From: Bradyrhizobium sp. LTSP849
GTDB taxonomy: Bacteria > Pseudomonadota > Alphaproteobacteria > Rhizobiales > Xanthobacteraceae
Direction: 5' to 3'
Assembly: GCF_000938255.1 (NCBI RefSeq)
Contig: NZ_JYMR01000053.1
Span: 186,001 to 250,000, forward strand
DNA length: 64,000 bases
The notes beneath the pieces are model-generated. The model saw nothing but the letters and a program-made list of their open reading frames with translations, had not been told where the DNA came from and searched no databases. Below, piece by piece: positions 19,709 to 28,845 of this stretch (positions within the stretch are counted from its first letter, which is position 1; each line of letters opens with the position of its first letter). Position numbers and translations under genes: made by a program.

Positions 19709-20170
19709 TCAGTCGGTCAGCATGGCGCCGACATCGGCTTCGGCGACGACCGTGCCGTTGACCTTGGCGTCACCGTGAAACCACCACATGGCCTTGCGGC
19801 GGCCGAGCGAGCGCATGTGATATTCGATGGTGTCGCCGGGCATCACGGGCTTGCGGAATTTGCACTTGTCGATGGTGAGGAAATAGACCGCGCGTGGCTT
19901 CTCGGTGCCCTCGACCGACTTGATGCCAATCACACCCGCCGTCTGTGCCATCGCCTCGATCATCATCACGCCGGGATAGACCGGGCGATCCGGGAAATGG
20001 CCCTGAAACTGCGGCTCGTTGAAGGTGACGTTCTTGATGCCGATGCCGCTGTAATCGGCGCGGATGTTGATCACGCGATCGATCAGCAGCATCGGAAAGC
20101 GGTGCGGCAGCGTTTGCAGGATCATATTGATATCCACAAGCGCGAACTTGACCGGCGATTCCTCCGTCAT
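19709..20170 (-). CDS. fabZ: 3-hydroxyacyl-ACP dehydratase FabZ
   Basis: A 153-residue single-hot-dog dehydratase of fatty-acid synthesis. The catalytic pair is visible in LPHRFPMLLIDRV (His near residue 24) and YPGVMMIEAMAQTAG (Glu near residue 68), with GHFPDRPVYPG between. It competes with LpxA for 3-hydroxyacyl-ACP, so its place in the lpx cluster balances phospholipid and lipid A. The start overlaps the lpxD stop by four bases. Confidence 0.97.
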   Translation of the reverse strand: MTEESPVKFALVDINMILQTLPHRFPMLLIDRVINIRADYSGIGIKNVTFNEPQFQGHFPDRPVYPGVMMIEAMAQTAGVIGIKSVEGTEKPRAVYFLTIDKCKFRKPVMPGDTIEYHMRSLGRRKAMWWFHGDAKVNGTVVAEADVGAMLTD

Positions 20171-21234
20171 TCCCGTCCCTCATCCTTCGGATCGGCCTTG
20201 CTGTCGCGCGCCAGGCGCTCCACCGCCAAAATCTCTTTGAACCACTGCCTGGTCGGCTTGGCAAAAAAACCACCCCAGCGCCCACCCGCCGGAATGTCGT
20301 CCTTGACGCCGCTCATGGCCGTCACCTGAGCCCCGTCGCCGATCTTGAGGTGGTTGTTGATGCCAACCTTCGCTCCCAGCGCCACGTTGTCGCCGATGGT
20401 CAGGCTGCCCGCGAGCCCGATCTGGGCCGCCAGCAGGCAGTGCCGGCCGATGGTCACATTGTGGCCGATCTGGACCTGATTGTCGATTTTGGTGCCCTCG
20501 CCGATCACGGTGTCGCGCAAGGACCCGCGATCGATGGTGGTGCCGGCACCGACCTCGACATCGTTCTGGATCAGCACCCGTCCGGTCTGCGGCACCTTCA
20601 GATGGCCCTCGGGGCCGAAGAAGATGAAGCCGTAGCCGTCCTGGCCGATCGAGCAGCCAGGATGGATCAGGACGTTGTTGCCGATCAGGGCGCACTGGAT
20701 CGCGGTGCGGGCGCCGACATTGCAGTCCCGGCCGATCTTGACGCCCGGGCCGATCACCGCGCCGACGCCGACCACGGTGCCGCTGCCGATCTCGACATCC
20801 GGACCGATGACGGCCAGGGGATCGACGATGACGCCGTCCTCGAGCCGGGCGGAGGGATCGATGATGGCCGACGGCGCGATGCCGCCATTGCCGACCCAGG
20901 ATTGCGGCCTGAGCGCATCGCCGTGCCATTCCCTCGCGATCCTGACGAACGCGCGGAATGGCTGTGCCACCCGCAGCACCGCCACATGCGCCGGCACCTG
21001 GGCCTCGAAGCGCGGGCTCACTAGGCAGGCGCCGGCTTTGGTGGCCTTGAGCTCGTCGGCGTATTTCAAATTGTCGAAGAACGCCAGATGCATCGGGCCG
21101 GCCTCGTCGAGCGAAGCGAGGCCCGTGATGACATGGCTGCCCCGAGAGGGGTCGACCAGTTGCGCCTTGGTCAGCTCGGCAATGTCGGCCAGCGCTGAGG
21201 CCGGCGGCTTTGTGAAGAAGGTCGGCTGCGCCAT
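20167..21234 (-). CDS. lpxD: UDP-3-O-(3-hydroxyacyl)glucosamine N-acyltransferase
   Basis: A 355-residue acyltransferase that adds the N-linked hydroxyacyl chain in lipid A synthesis. The N-terminal uridine-binding domain (about 1-100) is followed by long hexapeptide repeats (from IDPSARLEDGVIVDP) and a C-terminal helix. The catalytic His sits in QIGHNVTIGRHCLL. The start at 21234 (MAQPTFFTKPPAS) fits homologues; an upstream start would add 19 low-quality residues. No skp/ompH gene stands between bamA and lpxD, unlike in gamma-proteobacteria. Confidence 0.96.
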   Translation of the reverse strand: MAQPTFFTKPPASALADIAELTKAQLVDPSRGSHVITGLASLDEAGPMHLAFFDNLKYADELKATKAGACLVSPRFEAQVPAHVAVLRVAQPFRAFVRIAREWHGDALRPQSWVGNGGIAPSAIIDPSARLEDGVIVDPLAVIGPDVEIGSGTVVGVGAVIGPGVKIGRDCNVGARTAIQCALIGNNVLIHPGCSIGQDGYGFIFFGPEGHLKVPQTGRVLIQNDVEVGAGTTIDRGSLRDTVIGEGTKIDNQVQIGHNVTIGRHCLLAAQIGLAGSLTIGDNVALGAKVGINNHLKIGDGAQVTAMSGVKDDIPAGGRWGGFFAKPTRQWFKEILAVERLARDSKADPKDEGRE

Positions 21235-21321
21235 TCCACCCCGTCGCGGTCCGGCTTCGGCATGAAGCGGCCAGGCCGCATCATGCCTCATCTCATGGAT
21301 TGAACACGATCTTTTTGGCGA

Positions 21322-21351
21322 CCGGCCCCCAAGGGAAACCCAAGGGGCCGG
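21322..21351. other. Hairpin between bamA and lpxD
   Basis: CCGGCCCC (21322-21329) pairs perfectly with GGGGCCGG (21344-21351), with a further short GGG/CCC helix inside. No T-run follows on the minus strand, so it is more likely an mRNA processing or attenuation element than a full terminator. Confidence 0.5.
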
Positions 21352-21371
21352 ATCATGCCCTGCTGATCGAA

Positions 21372-23906
21372 CTAGAACGTCGTGCCGCCGCCGAACCGGA
21401 ATTCCTGCGTGCGGTCATTCTTGCCCTTGGTGAGCGGCACCGCGTAGTCGAAGCGCAGCGGTCCGAACGGCGAGGCCCAGATCAAGCCGACACCGACCGA
21501 CGAGCGGATGACCTTGCTGTCGTCATAGACCAGGCCAGTACAGGTTCCCGGCGTGGCCGCCGGGGTGATGGTCGACGGAATACAGTTCGAGTTCTTCGGC
21601 GTGGTCATTTCGTTGGTCACCGACCACGTCGTCGGGCCCTGGTAGTCGTAGAGACCGCCGGCGTCGGCATAGACCGCGCCCTTCAGGCCCACTTCCTTGG
21701 GCAGGAACCAGAACGGCATCTGCAATTCGAGCGAAGCGCCCCAGTACTTAGTGCCACCGAGCGCGTCCTGCGTGCCGAAGGGATTGAGGTCGCGCGGGCC
21801 GATGCCGTTCGGGGCAAAGCCGCGGACGAGGTTCGGCCCCATCTGGAAGTGATCGAGCATGCGCAGGTCGCTGCCCACCTTGGTCAGGATACCGCCCTGG
21901 AGGTGGATGAGGCCGACGAGGTCCGACACCAGCGACTGGTAGTACTTCGCATCGGCCACGGTCTTCAGGTAGGTGACGTCGCCGCCGACGCCGGCGAAGT
22001 CCTGCTTGAAGTCGACAATCAGGCCGTCAGTCGGGTTCTTGTTGTTGTCCAGCGTGTTGTAGGTCAGCGAATAGCCGAGCGCCGAGGTCAGCGTCTTGCC
22101 ATTCGCAAGCTCCTTGCGCACCGGCAGGGAGGCTTCGCCGTCGCTGTAGCAGCCGAGGCCGCTGGTCGAACTCAGGTCGATGCCATTGAGGTTGGCAAAG
22201 GCCGGGCTCGGATTGAACGCTGACGAACCCAGCACGTTGTTACAGTTCGCCAGGTAATACGGCAGCGTGATTTCCTGCTGGTAGACCGAGTAGCGCAGCT
22301 GGAGCGCCAGATCTTCACGCAAGGAGAAGCCGAGGCGCGGCGAGAAGCCTAGCGTCTTGGTGCCGTAGGAGATGTAGCTGTTGGAGAGCTGGGTACGCTG
22401 ATAGAAGTCGAGACCCAGCGCGACGCGGTAGTCGAGCAGATACGGCTCGACGAACGACAGCGAATAGCCGCGCGCATACTGGCCGTAGGTCACCGACGCC
22501 TTGGCGAACAGGCCGCGGCCGAGCAAATTGCGCTCGGAGACCGACACTTCGGCCAGCGCACCGTCGGTCGTGGAGTAACCACCCGAGATCGAGAAGTCGC
22601 CGGTCGACTTCTCTTCGAGATCGACGATCAGCACCACGCGGTCGCTGGATGAGCCCGGCTCCGTCGTGATCTTCACGGTCTTGAAGTAGTCCAGGTTCTT
22701 CAGGCGGCGCTCGGCGCGGTCGACCAGTGCGCGGTTGTAGGCGTCGCCCTCGGAGAGGTCGAACTCGCGGCGGATCACGTAGTCGCGCGTACGGGTGTTA
22801 CCGCGAATGTTGATGCGCTCGATATAGGTGCGCGGACCCTCGTCGATGTTGAACACGACCGACACGGTGTGCGCATCGAAATTGCGATCACCGCCCGGAC
22901 GCACCACGGCGAAGGCAAAGCCGCGGCGCGAGGCCTCGATCTGCATGTCCTCGACCGACTTCTCGACCGATTCGACGTTGTAGAGCGAGCCGACATTGAC
23001 GCGCGAAAAATTGCGCATCGAGGTCGGGTCGAAACTGGCGATGCTGGTGCGGAAATCGACGCTGCCGACGCGGTACTGCTGGCCTTCCTCGATCTTGAAG
23101 GTGACGAGGAAGCCCTTCTTGTCCGGATCGTATTCGGTGAGTGCGGCCACGACCTGGACGTCGGCAAAACCGTTCTTGAGATAGAAGCGGCGGATCAGGT
23201 CGCGGTCGGCTTCGACGCGATCGGGATCGTAGATGTCGTTGCTGGCGAGGAAGCTCAGCAGATTCGACTCGTGCGTCTTGATGATGTCGCGCAGGCGGTA
23301 GGACGAGAACGCATTGTTGCCGACGAACTCGATCGACTTGACGCCGGTCTTGGCGCCTTCCTCGACCGTGAAGACGAGGTCGACGCGGTTGTTCGGCTGC
23401 TCGATGACTTCCGGCGTGACGCGTACGTCATAGCGGCCGGAGCGGCGGTAGATTTCAGCGATTCGCAGCGTGTCCGACTGCACCATGGCGCGGGAGAATG
23501 TGCCGCGTGCCTTGGACTGGACTTCAGCGGTGAGCTGCTCGTCCTTGATCTTCTTGTTGCCCTCGAAGGCGATGCGACCGATCACCGGGTTTTCCACCAC
23601 GGAGACGACGATCTGGCCACCCGCGCCGCGGTTGATCTTCACGTCCTGGAACAGGCCGGTCTCGATCAGGGCCTTGAGGCCGTCATCGATGGCGCCTTGA
23701 TCAAGGCGGCCACCGGGGCCCGGCTTGAAATAGGAGCGGATCGTCTCCACCTCGACACGGCGATTTCCTTCGACGGAAATCGACTGGACGGTCTGAGCAA
23801 GCGCAGACGAAGACACAAAAATAGCCCCGACCGGGGCAACCACCGGCGCGCCGAACATGATCAGGGCGGCAAGCAATCCCCCCCGGAGTCGCAGTCCAAA
23901 CTTCAT
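21372..23906 (-). CDS. bamA: Outer membrane protein assembly factor BamA
   Basis: An 844-residue Omp85 protein, the core of the BAM complex that folds beta-barrels into the outer membrane. A signal peptide (LLAALIMFGAPVVAPVG...) is followed by five POTRA domains (about 45-430), the first starting VQSISVEGNRRVE, and a 16-strand barrel ending in the C-terminal motif EFRFGGGTTF. The lid-loop signature VRGFAPNGIGPRD is near residue 700. The start at ATG 23906 is preferred; a TTG 14 codons upstream is possible. Follows rseP with a gap of about 170 bases. Confidence 0.97.
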   Translation of the reverse strand: MKFGLRLRGGLLAALIMFGAPVVAPVGAIFVSSSALAQTVQSISVEGNRRVEVETIRSYFKPGPGGRLDQGAIDDGLKALIETGLFQDVKINRGAGGQIVVSVVENPVIGRIAFEGNKKIKDEQLTAEVQSKARGTFSRAMVQSDTLRIAEIYRRSGRYDVRVTPEVIEQPNNRVDLVFTVEEGAKTGVKSIEFVGNNAFSSYRLRDIIKTHESNLLSFLASNDIYDPDRVEADRDLIRRFYLKNGFADVQVVAALTEYDPDKKGFLVTFKIEEGQQYRVGSVDFRTSIASFDPTSMRNFSRVNVGSLYNVESVEKSVEDMQIEASRRGFAFAVVRPGGDRNFDAHTVSVVFNIDEGPRTYIERINIRGNTRTRDYVIRREFDLSEGDAYNRALVDRAERRLKNLDYFKTVKITTEPGSSSDRVVLIVDLEEKSTGDFSISGGYSTTDGALAEVSVSERNLLGRGLFAKASVTYGQYARGYSLSFVEPYLLDYRVALGLDFYQRTQLSNSYISYGTKTLGFSPRLGFSLREDLALQLRYSVYQQEITLPYYLANCNNVLGSSAFNPSPAFANLNGIDLSSTSGLGCYSDGEASLPVRKELANGKTLTSALGYSLTYNTLDNNKNPTDGLIVDFKQDFAGVGGDVTYLKTVADAKYYQSLVSDLVGLIHLQGGILTKVGSDLRMLDHFQMGPNLVRGFAPNGIGPRDLNPFGTQDALGGTKYWGASLELQMPFWFLPKEVGLKGAVYADAGGLYDYQGPTTWSVTNEMTTPKNSNCIPSTITPAATPGTCTGLVYDDSKVIRSSVGVGLIWASPFGPLRFDYAVPLTKGKNDRTQEFRFGGGTTF

Positions 23907-24080
23907 GCGCAACGCGCCCTTATCATTCCGTACCAGACCCAACCCCAACGCCGGTCTGGAGATTCCCCAAGTTCAAGCCGCTTGTAGCCAATTTCGCCGA
24001 CGCCGCAAACGGTTGAGCGCGCCGTAATTCCAATTCAGTCCAAGACGTTGCCCAAGAGCAACGTCACAAAAAAGCCCCGA

Positions 24081-25232
24081 TCAAGATGCGGCCATCCGAA
24101 GGATGTCGTTGTAGGTCGCAAACACCATCAGCATCAGCACCAGACCGAGTCCGATTCGGAATCCCATCTCCTGCGTCCGCTCCGACAGCGGACGGCCGCG
24201 GAGCACCTCAGCCGTATAGAACAGAAGGTGGCCGCCATCGAGCAGCGGGATCGGGAACAGGTTCAGCAGGCCGATCGAGACCGACAGCACGGCACACAAA
24301 TTGATCACGAACTGGAACCCGGCGCTGGCCGCCTGCCCCGACATTTTCGCGATTCCGAGGACGCCGCTGACCTCGTTCGGATTGCCGTTTCCGACGAACA
24401 GCGAGCCAAGGAACTTGAACGTGCTGGTGATGATGAACCAGACCTGCTCGACACCGATCTTGAGCGCCTCGCCGACACCGACCGGCGCGGTCGAAGCTTC
24501 ACCAGCCTGAGATTTGTGCTCGACGCCGAGCACGCCGAGACGATGGCTGTTGCCGAACGGGTCCTTGCGCTCCAGCAGCGCCGGCGTCGCGGTCAGTGAC
24601 ACTACTGCACCGTCCCGCTTCACCTGGAAAGCAAGCGCCGAACCGGCGTTCATCGCAACGATTCGCTGCATGTCGGCAAAGCTCTCGATCGGCTTGCCGT
24701 CGATCTGTACGACGACGTCCCCGATCTTGAAGCCAGCCGAAGCCGCGGCGCCGTCGGCCACGACGCCGTCGACACGCGCGATCGTGCTCGGCTTGCCGTA
24801 GTACAGCGCCATGCCGGCGAAGATCAGCGCGCCGAGGATGAAATTGGCGATCGGTCCGGCCGCGACGATGGCCGCGCGCGGGCCGACTTTCTTGTGGTGG
24901 AAGCTGCCGGCGCGCTCCTCGGCGGTCATGGCCGCGAGCGTCTCGGCTGACGGGGTCGAAGCCTCGCTCTCGTCACCGAAGAATTTGACGTAGCCGCCGA
25001 GCGGAATCGCCGAGATCTTCCAGCGGGTGCCATGGCGGTCGTTGAAACCAACCAGCTCAGGCCCGAAACCGAGTGAAAAGGTTAACACCCGAACACCCGC
25101 CCAGCGCGCGACCAGGAAATGGCCGAGCTCATGGAAGAACACGACGATCGTCAGGACGAACAGGAAGGGAACCGCGTAACCCAAGAGCCCATGGCTCAAC
25201 GTATTGAAACTATGGACGAAAAAGTCGATCAT
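24081..25232 (-). CDS. rseP: RIP metalloprotease RseP (site-2 protease)
   Basis: A 383-residue intramembrane zinc protease. The active-site motif is HELGH (HExxH) in FFHELGHFLVARWAG near residue 35, the second motif NLFPIPLLDGGHL is near 330, and one PDZ domain (about 130-210, with VVADGAAASAGFKIGD) lies between. Four membrane helices are predicted. Known family role: second cleavage of anti-sigma factors and removal of signal peptide remnants. Its place beside bamA fits control of the envelope stress response. Confidence 0.96.
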   Translation of the reverse strand: MIDFFVHSFNTLSHGLLGYAVPFLFVLTIVVFFHELGHFLVARWAGVRVLTFSLGFGPELVGFNDRHGTRWKISAIPLGGYVKFFGDESEASTPSAETLAAMTAEERAGSFHHKKVGPRAAIVAAGPIANFILGALIFAGMALYYGKPSTIARVDGVVADGAAASAGFKIGDVVVQIDGKPIESFADMQRIVAMNAGSALAFQVKRDGAVVSLTATPALLERKDPFGNSHRLGVLGVEHKSQAGEASTAPVGVGEALKIGVEQVWFIITSTFKFLGSLFVGNGNPNEVSGVLGIAKMSGQAASAGFQFVINLCAVLSVSIGLLNLFPIPLLDGGHLLFYTAEVLRGRPLSERTQEMGFRIGLGLVLMLMVFATYNDILRMAAS

Positions 25233-25276
25233 CGAATTCCCTCATCCAGCGCCGCAAGGCCCTGGCCCCGAACTAC

Positions 25277-26500
25277 CTAGGATGCCTTTAAGGCAATTTG
25301 AGGCAATAGGGCGGCGGCTCTATTTCGCGAAACATGGTCAACGGATATTGCATCATCGGCTGACGTCAGCGGGGCCTGGTTCCCGCCCCGGATCCAGTCC
25401 TCGAGCGTCGCCTCGACCAGCCGCGCGATGGCGCCGAACCTGATCTTACCGGCGATGAAGGCGGCGACCGCGACCTCGTTGGCAGCGTTGTAGACGGTGG
25501 TCGCCCCCTTCCCGGTCCGGAGCGAATCGTAGGCCAGGCGAAGCCCGGGGAACCGTTCGAAATCCGGCGCCTCGAAGGTCAACTGGCCGATCTTGGCCAG
25601 ATCGAGCTTGGCCGCCGGTCCCTTGATCCGGTCGGGCCAGCCGAGGCAATGCGCAATCGGCGTCCGCATATCGGGCGAGCCGAGCTGGGCCACGACCGAG
25701 CGGTCGGAGAATTCGACCATGCCATGGATGATCGATTGCGGATGAACCAGGACGTCGATCTCGTCCGGCGTCAGCGCGAACAGATACGACGCCTCGATCA
25801 CCTCAAGCCCCTTGTTCATCATCGAGGCGGAATCGATCGTGATCTTCTGGCCCATGCTCCAGTTCGGATGCTTCAGCGCCTGGGCGAGCGTAGCCTGCTC
25901 GATGTCGGCGCTCTTCCAGGTCCGGAACGGCCCGCCCGAGGCCGTGATGATGACGCGGACGAGTTCATCGCGATTGCCTGAACTGAGCGCCTGGAACAAC
26001 GCGTTGTGCTCTGAATCGGCCGGCAAAATGCAGGCGCCCGCTTTCGCCGCGCGCTGCATGAAGAAGTCGCCGGCACAGACGAGGCATTCCTTGTTGGCGA
26101 GCGCGACATGGGCGCCGCGATCAACCGCAGCCAAGGCCGGCTTCAGTCCGGCCGCCCCGCTGACTGCCGCCATCACCCAATCGGCCGGACGCGCGCCGGC
26201 CTCGATCACCGCGCTTTCGCCGGCGCCGCATTCCGTGCTGGTTCCGGCAAGCGCGGACTTGAGCTCGGCGAATTTGGAGGTGTCGGCGATCGCGACGAAG
26301 CGCGCGGAAAACTCCTTGGCGAGCTTCACCAGCGCTTCGACATTGCTGTTCGCCGTCAGCGCCTCGACGCGGTAGCGCTCGGGAGAGGCACGCAGCAGGT
26401 CCATCGTGCTGTCGCCGATCGAGCCGGTGGCGCCGAGGACTGTGACGCTGCGGACGCTCGACGCCGCAGCCTTGTTGTTACGCAATGGGACCGCGCTCAT
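25277..26500 (-). CDS. dxr: 1-deoxy-D-xylulose-5-phosphate reductoisomerase
   Basis: A 407-residue NADPH enzyme of the MEP pathway that makes 2-C-methyl-D-erythritol 4-phosphate. The NADPH motif GATGSIGDST is near residue 22 and the metal-binding and substrate motifs are in LPADSEHNALFQAL (about 150) and SMMNKGLEVIEA (about 225). The start MSAVPLRNNKA at 26500 leaves a four-base gap to cdsA; a 40-residue upstream extension would overlap cdsA and is rejected. Supplies isoprenyl units for UppS in the same cluster. Confidence 0.96.
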   Translation of the reverse strand: MSAVPLRNNKAAASSVRSVTVLGATGSIGDSTMDLLRASPERYRVEALTANSNVEALVKLAKEFSARFVAIADTSKFAELKSALAGTSTECGAGESAVIEAGARPADWVMAAVSGAAGLKPALAAVDRGAHVALANKECLVCAGDFFMQRAAKAGACILPADSEHNALFQALSSGNRDELVRVIITASGGPFRTWKSADIEQATLAQALKHPNWSMGQKITIDSASMMNKGLEVIEASYLFALTPDEIDVLVHPQSIIHGMVEFSDRSVVAQLGSPDMRTPIAHCLGWPDRIKGPAAKLDLAKIGQLTFEAPDFERFPGLRLAYDSLRTGKGATTVYNAANEVAVAAFIAGKIRFGAIARLVEATLEDWIRGGNQAPLTSADDAISVDHVSRNRAAALLPQIALKAS

Positions 26501-26504
26501 ATCC

Positions 26505-27347
26505 TCACCAAACCATAAGACCGCTTCCGGCGCTATGCACACCATGGCGGAGAAAGCCGATAATCCATGCCACCAGGATGGCGGCGACAAAGCCGTCCAG
26601 ACGATCCAGAAGCCCGCCATGGCCGGGAATTAAGTGACTGGAATCCTTGACCCCGAAGCGCCGCTTCACGGCGGATTCAAAGAGATCACCGAGCTGCGAG
26701 ACCACGGTCAGGACGGCGCTCACGAGCAGCAGCGGAACCGCCTTTCCGAGCCCGCAAGCGGCAAAGCCGGCCGCAACCCCAAGGCTCCCGGCAAAGCTGC
26801 CGAACGCGCCGGCCCAGGTCTTCTTGGGGCTGACCCGCGGCCACAGCTTCGGTCCGCCAATGCCGCGGCCGGCGAAATAGCCGCCGATATCGGTCGCCCA
26901 CACCACGAGCAGCACGAACATCAGCGCGGCAAAGCCGTGCACGGGATCCTGCCGCACCAGGATCGAGGCCAGCAGCGCTGCCGATGCGTAGGCGAAACCG
27001 GTGGCGGCCCAGACGAACTTGCCCCGCGCGAGCAGTGTCACGATCGCGCCGCCGACAAAGCCGGCGATGACAGCGGTCTTGAGCGCGCCGAAGGCAACGC
27101 AGAAGCCCATGATGGCGAGGACGATCGTCCCGGACGCCGTCAGAACGGCCGAGCCGGCGCCCACCACCATCAGCCATTCCGCGAACAGTCCGATCGACAC
27201 CAGGGTGACGAGAAGCGCCCACAGCCAGCCGCCGGCATAAGCGAGCGCGATGGCGAGCGGCGCCAGCACGAGCGCTGCGAGGACTCGCATCACGAGATTG
27301 CTCGAGGCAGGCGCGGAGCCGGCCGGTGCGGCGTCGGGTTCGCTCAC
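26505..27347 (-). CDS. cdsA: Phosphatidate cytidylyltransferase
   Basis: A 280-residue integral membrane enzyme with about seven helices that makes CDP-diacylglycerol, the branch point of phospholipid synthesis. The CDP-alcohol signature occurs as SQLGDLFESAVKRRFGVKD (about 215) followed by LIPGHGGLLDRLDG. The N-terminal 20 residues are Ala/Ser/Pro-rich and cytoplasmic. It overlaps uppS by four bases. Confidence 0.95.
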   Translation of the reverse strand: MSEPDAAPAGSAPASSNLVMRVLAALVLAPLAIALAYAGGWLWALLVTLVSIGLFAEWLMVVGAGSAVLTASGTIVLAIMGFCVAFGALKTAVIAGFVGGAIVTLLARGKFVWAATGFAYASAALLASILVRQDPVHGFAALMFVLLVVWATDIGGYFAGRGIGGPKLWPRVSPKKTWAGAFGSFAGSLGVAAGFAACGLGKAVPLLLVSAVLTVVSQLGDLFESAVKRRFGVKDSSHLIPGHGGLLDRLDGFVAAILVAWIIGFLRHGVHSAGSGLMVW

Positions 27348-28102
27348 GAGGCGGTTTTCGCGACCAGGCCGCCGAAACGGCGCTCGCGCCTGGCGAATTC
27401 GGCGATCGCACCTTCGAGCGTCGCCTTGTCGAAGTCGGGCCAGTGGATCGGCACGAACACGAGCTCACTATAGGCGGCCTGCCACATCAGGAAATTGGAC
27501 AGGCGCTGCTCGCCGCTGGTGCGGATGATGAGATCGGGATCGGGAATGTCGGGCGCATCGAGATGGCCGCCGAGTGTGTCGGCATCGATCGAAGCCGGAT
27601 CACGCCTGCCTTCCGCAACTTCGCGCGCGAGCTGCTGCGCCGCCTTCGCGATCTCCTGCCGCGAGCCGTAATTGAAGGCAACGACCAGCGTCAGGCGCGT
27701 GTTGTCGCGCGTCAATTCCTCGGCCTCGTTCAGGAGTGCGCAGATGTCGCCCTCCAGCCCGTCCCGTTCGCCGATGATGCGCACCTTGACGCCGTCGCGA
27801 TGCAGGCTTGCAAGATCGTTGCGGATGAAGCGCCGAAGCAGGCCGAAGAGATCGCCGATCTCGCTCGCCGGACGCGACCAGTTCTCCGAGCTGAAGGAGA
27901 AGATGGTGAGATAGCGAATGCCGAGCTCGTGCGAGGCGCGGACCACGCGGCGCAGGGCTTCAACACCGCGGCGATGGCCCTCGGCCCGCGGCAAGCCGCG
28001 CGCGGCCGCCCAGCGTCCATTGCCATCCATGATGATGGCAACATGCGCGGGCGCCTCGGACCTGTCGGGTCCTTCCGTGACGGGCGCTGCGGCGTTGGAC
28101 AT
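27344..28102 (-). CDS. uppS: Isoprenyl transferase (undecaprenyl diphosphate synthase)
   Basis: A 252-residue cis-prenyltransferase that elongates farnesyl diphosphate to the C55 carrier lipid used for peptidoglycan and O-antigen. Motifs: IIMDGNGRWA (catalytic Asp, about residue 26), GHRRGVEALR, FSFSSENWSRP, NYGSRQEIA, and the C-terminal DLIIRTSGEQRLSNFL. The first 20 residues are a variable extension. Stop overlaps cdsA start. Confidence 0.96.
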   Translation of the reverse strand: MSNAAAPVTEGPDRSEAPAHVAIIMDGNGRWAAARGLPRAEGHRRGVEALRRVVRASHELGIRYLTIFSFSSENWSRPASEIGDLFGLLRRFIRNDLASLHRDGVKVRIIGERDGLEGDICALLNEAEELTRDNTRLTLVVAFNYGSRQEIAKAAQQLAREVAEGRRDPASIDADTLGGHLDAPDIPDPDLIIRTSGEQRLSNFLMWQAAYSELVFVPIHWPDFDKATLEGAIAEFARRERRFGGLVAKTAS

Positions 28103-28117
28103 GACGGCGGCCTTAAA

Positions 28118-28183
28118 GCATGATCCGGACCCGAAGGGCCGCGTTAGCGCAAAGTGCGAAGCGGTTTTCCGAAAAGATCATGC
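28118..28183. repeat. Intergenic repeat with inverted GCATGATC ends
   Basis: The element begins GCATGATCCGG (28118) and ends GATCATGC (28176-28183), so its tips are inverted copies. Inside lie CCGAAGGGCCGCG and GCGAAGCGGTTTTCC. From memory, copies with this GCATGATC...CCGAAAAGATCATGC pattern recur in Bradyrhizobium and related genomes. It fills most of the gap between frr and uppS. Confidence 0.75.
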
Positions 28184-28196
28184 GCAACAATAACCT

Positions 28197-28222
28197 AAAG
28201 AGCGATGACAATTCATCGCGCT
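28197..28222 (-). terminator. Hairpin after frr, weak terminator or attenuator
   Basis: GCGATGA (28202-28208) pairs with TCATCGC (28213-28219) around CAAT. Outer AAAG/CTTT pairs extend it. On the minus strand it directly follows the frr stop, and only a short CTTTA follows, so termination would be partial and the cluster could still be read through into uppS. Confidence 0.5.
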
Positions 28223-28786
28223 TTAGACGGTGAGGATTTCTTTTTCCTTGGCGGCCAGCAACTGGTCGATCTCGGTGATCGTGCTGTCGGTCGCCTTTTG
28301 CACGTCGCCGGCCAGGCGCTCCTGGTCGTCCTCTGACATCTCGTGGTTCTTCTCGAGCTTCTTCAGAACATCGAGGCCGTCGCGGCGGACATGGCGCGTG
28401 GCGACCTTGGCGGCTTCCGCGTATTTGTGCGCGACCTTGACCAGTTCCTTGCGCCGCTCCTCGTTGAGCTCTGGAATGCGCAGCCGCAAGACCTGGCCTT
28501 CCGTCGCCGGCGACAGGCCGAGATTGGAATCGACGATCGCCTTCTCGACCGGCTTGACCATCGACTTGTCCCAGACCTGGACCGAGATCAGCCGCGGCTC
28601 GGGCACGCTGACGGTGGCGAGCTGGTTGAGTGGCATGTGGCTGCCGTAAGCCTCGACCTGGACCGGATCCAGCATCGATGCGGAGGCGCGGCCCGTGCGC
28701 AAGCCACCCAGCTCGTGCTTGAGAGACTGGATGGCGCCCTGCATGCGGCGCTTCACTTCGTTGATGTCGAAATTACCCGTAGCCAT
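28223..28786 (-). CDS. frr: Ribosome recycling factor
   Basis: A 187-residue tRNA-shaped protein that, with EF-G, splits the post-termination ribosome. Family motifs are LRTGRASASMLDPVQVEAYG (about 30) and IRIPELNEERRKELVKVA-type sequence near 110, with the long three-helix bundle at both ends. Lies downstream of pyrH, the usual order. A hairpin and a dispersed repeat separate it from uppS. Confidence 0.97.
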   Translation of the reverse strand: MATGNFDINEVKRRMQGAIQSLKHELGGLRTGRASASMLDPVQVEAYGSHMPLNQLATVSVPEPRLISVQVWDKSMVKPVEKAIVDSNLGLSPATEGQVLRLRIPELNEERRKELVKVAHKYAEAAKVATRHVRRDGLDVLKKLEKNHEMSEDDQERLAGDVQKATDSTITEIDQLLAAKEKEILTV

Positions 28787-28845
28787 CTCGCTTCTCCTTC
28801 AAAAACCCGGCACGCCCCGCACCCCTTTCGGGCGCCGATGAGCTG

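Noticed and set aside
25550..25570. TTCGAAATCC resembling a tRNA T-arm
   Set aside because: It lies inside dxr and no acceptor or anticodon stem can be drawn around it.
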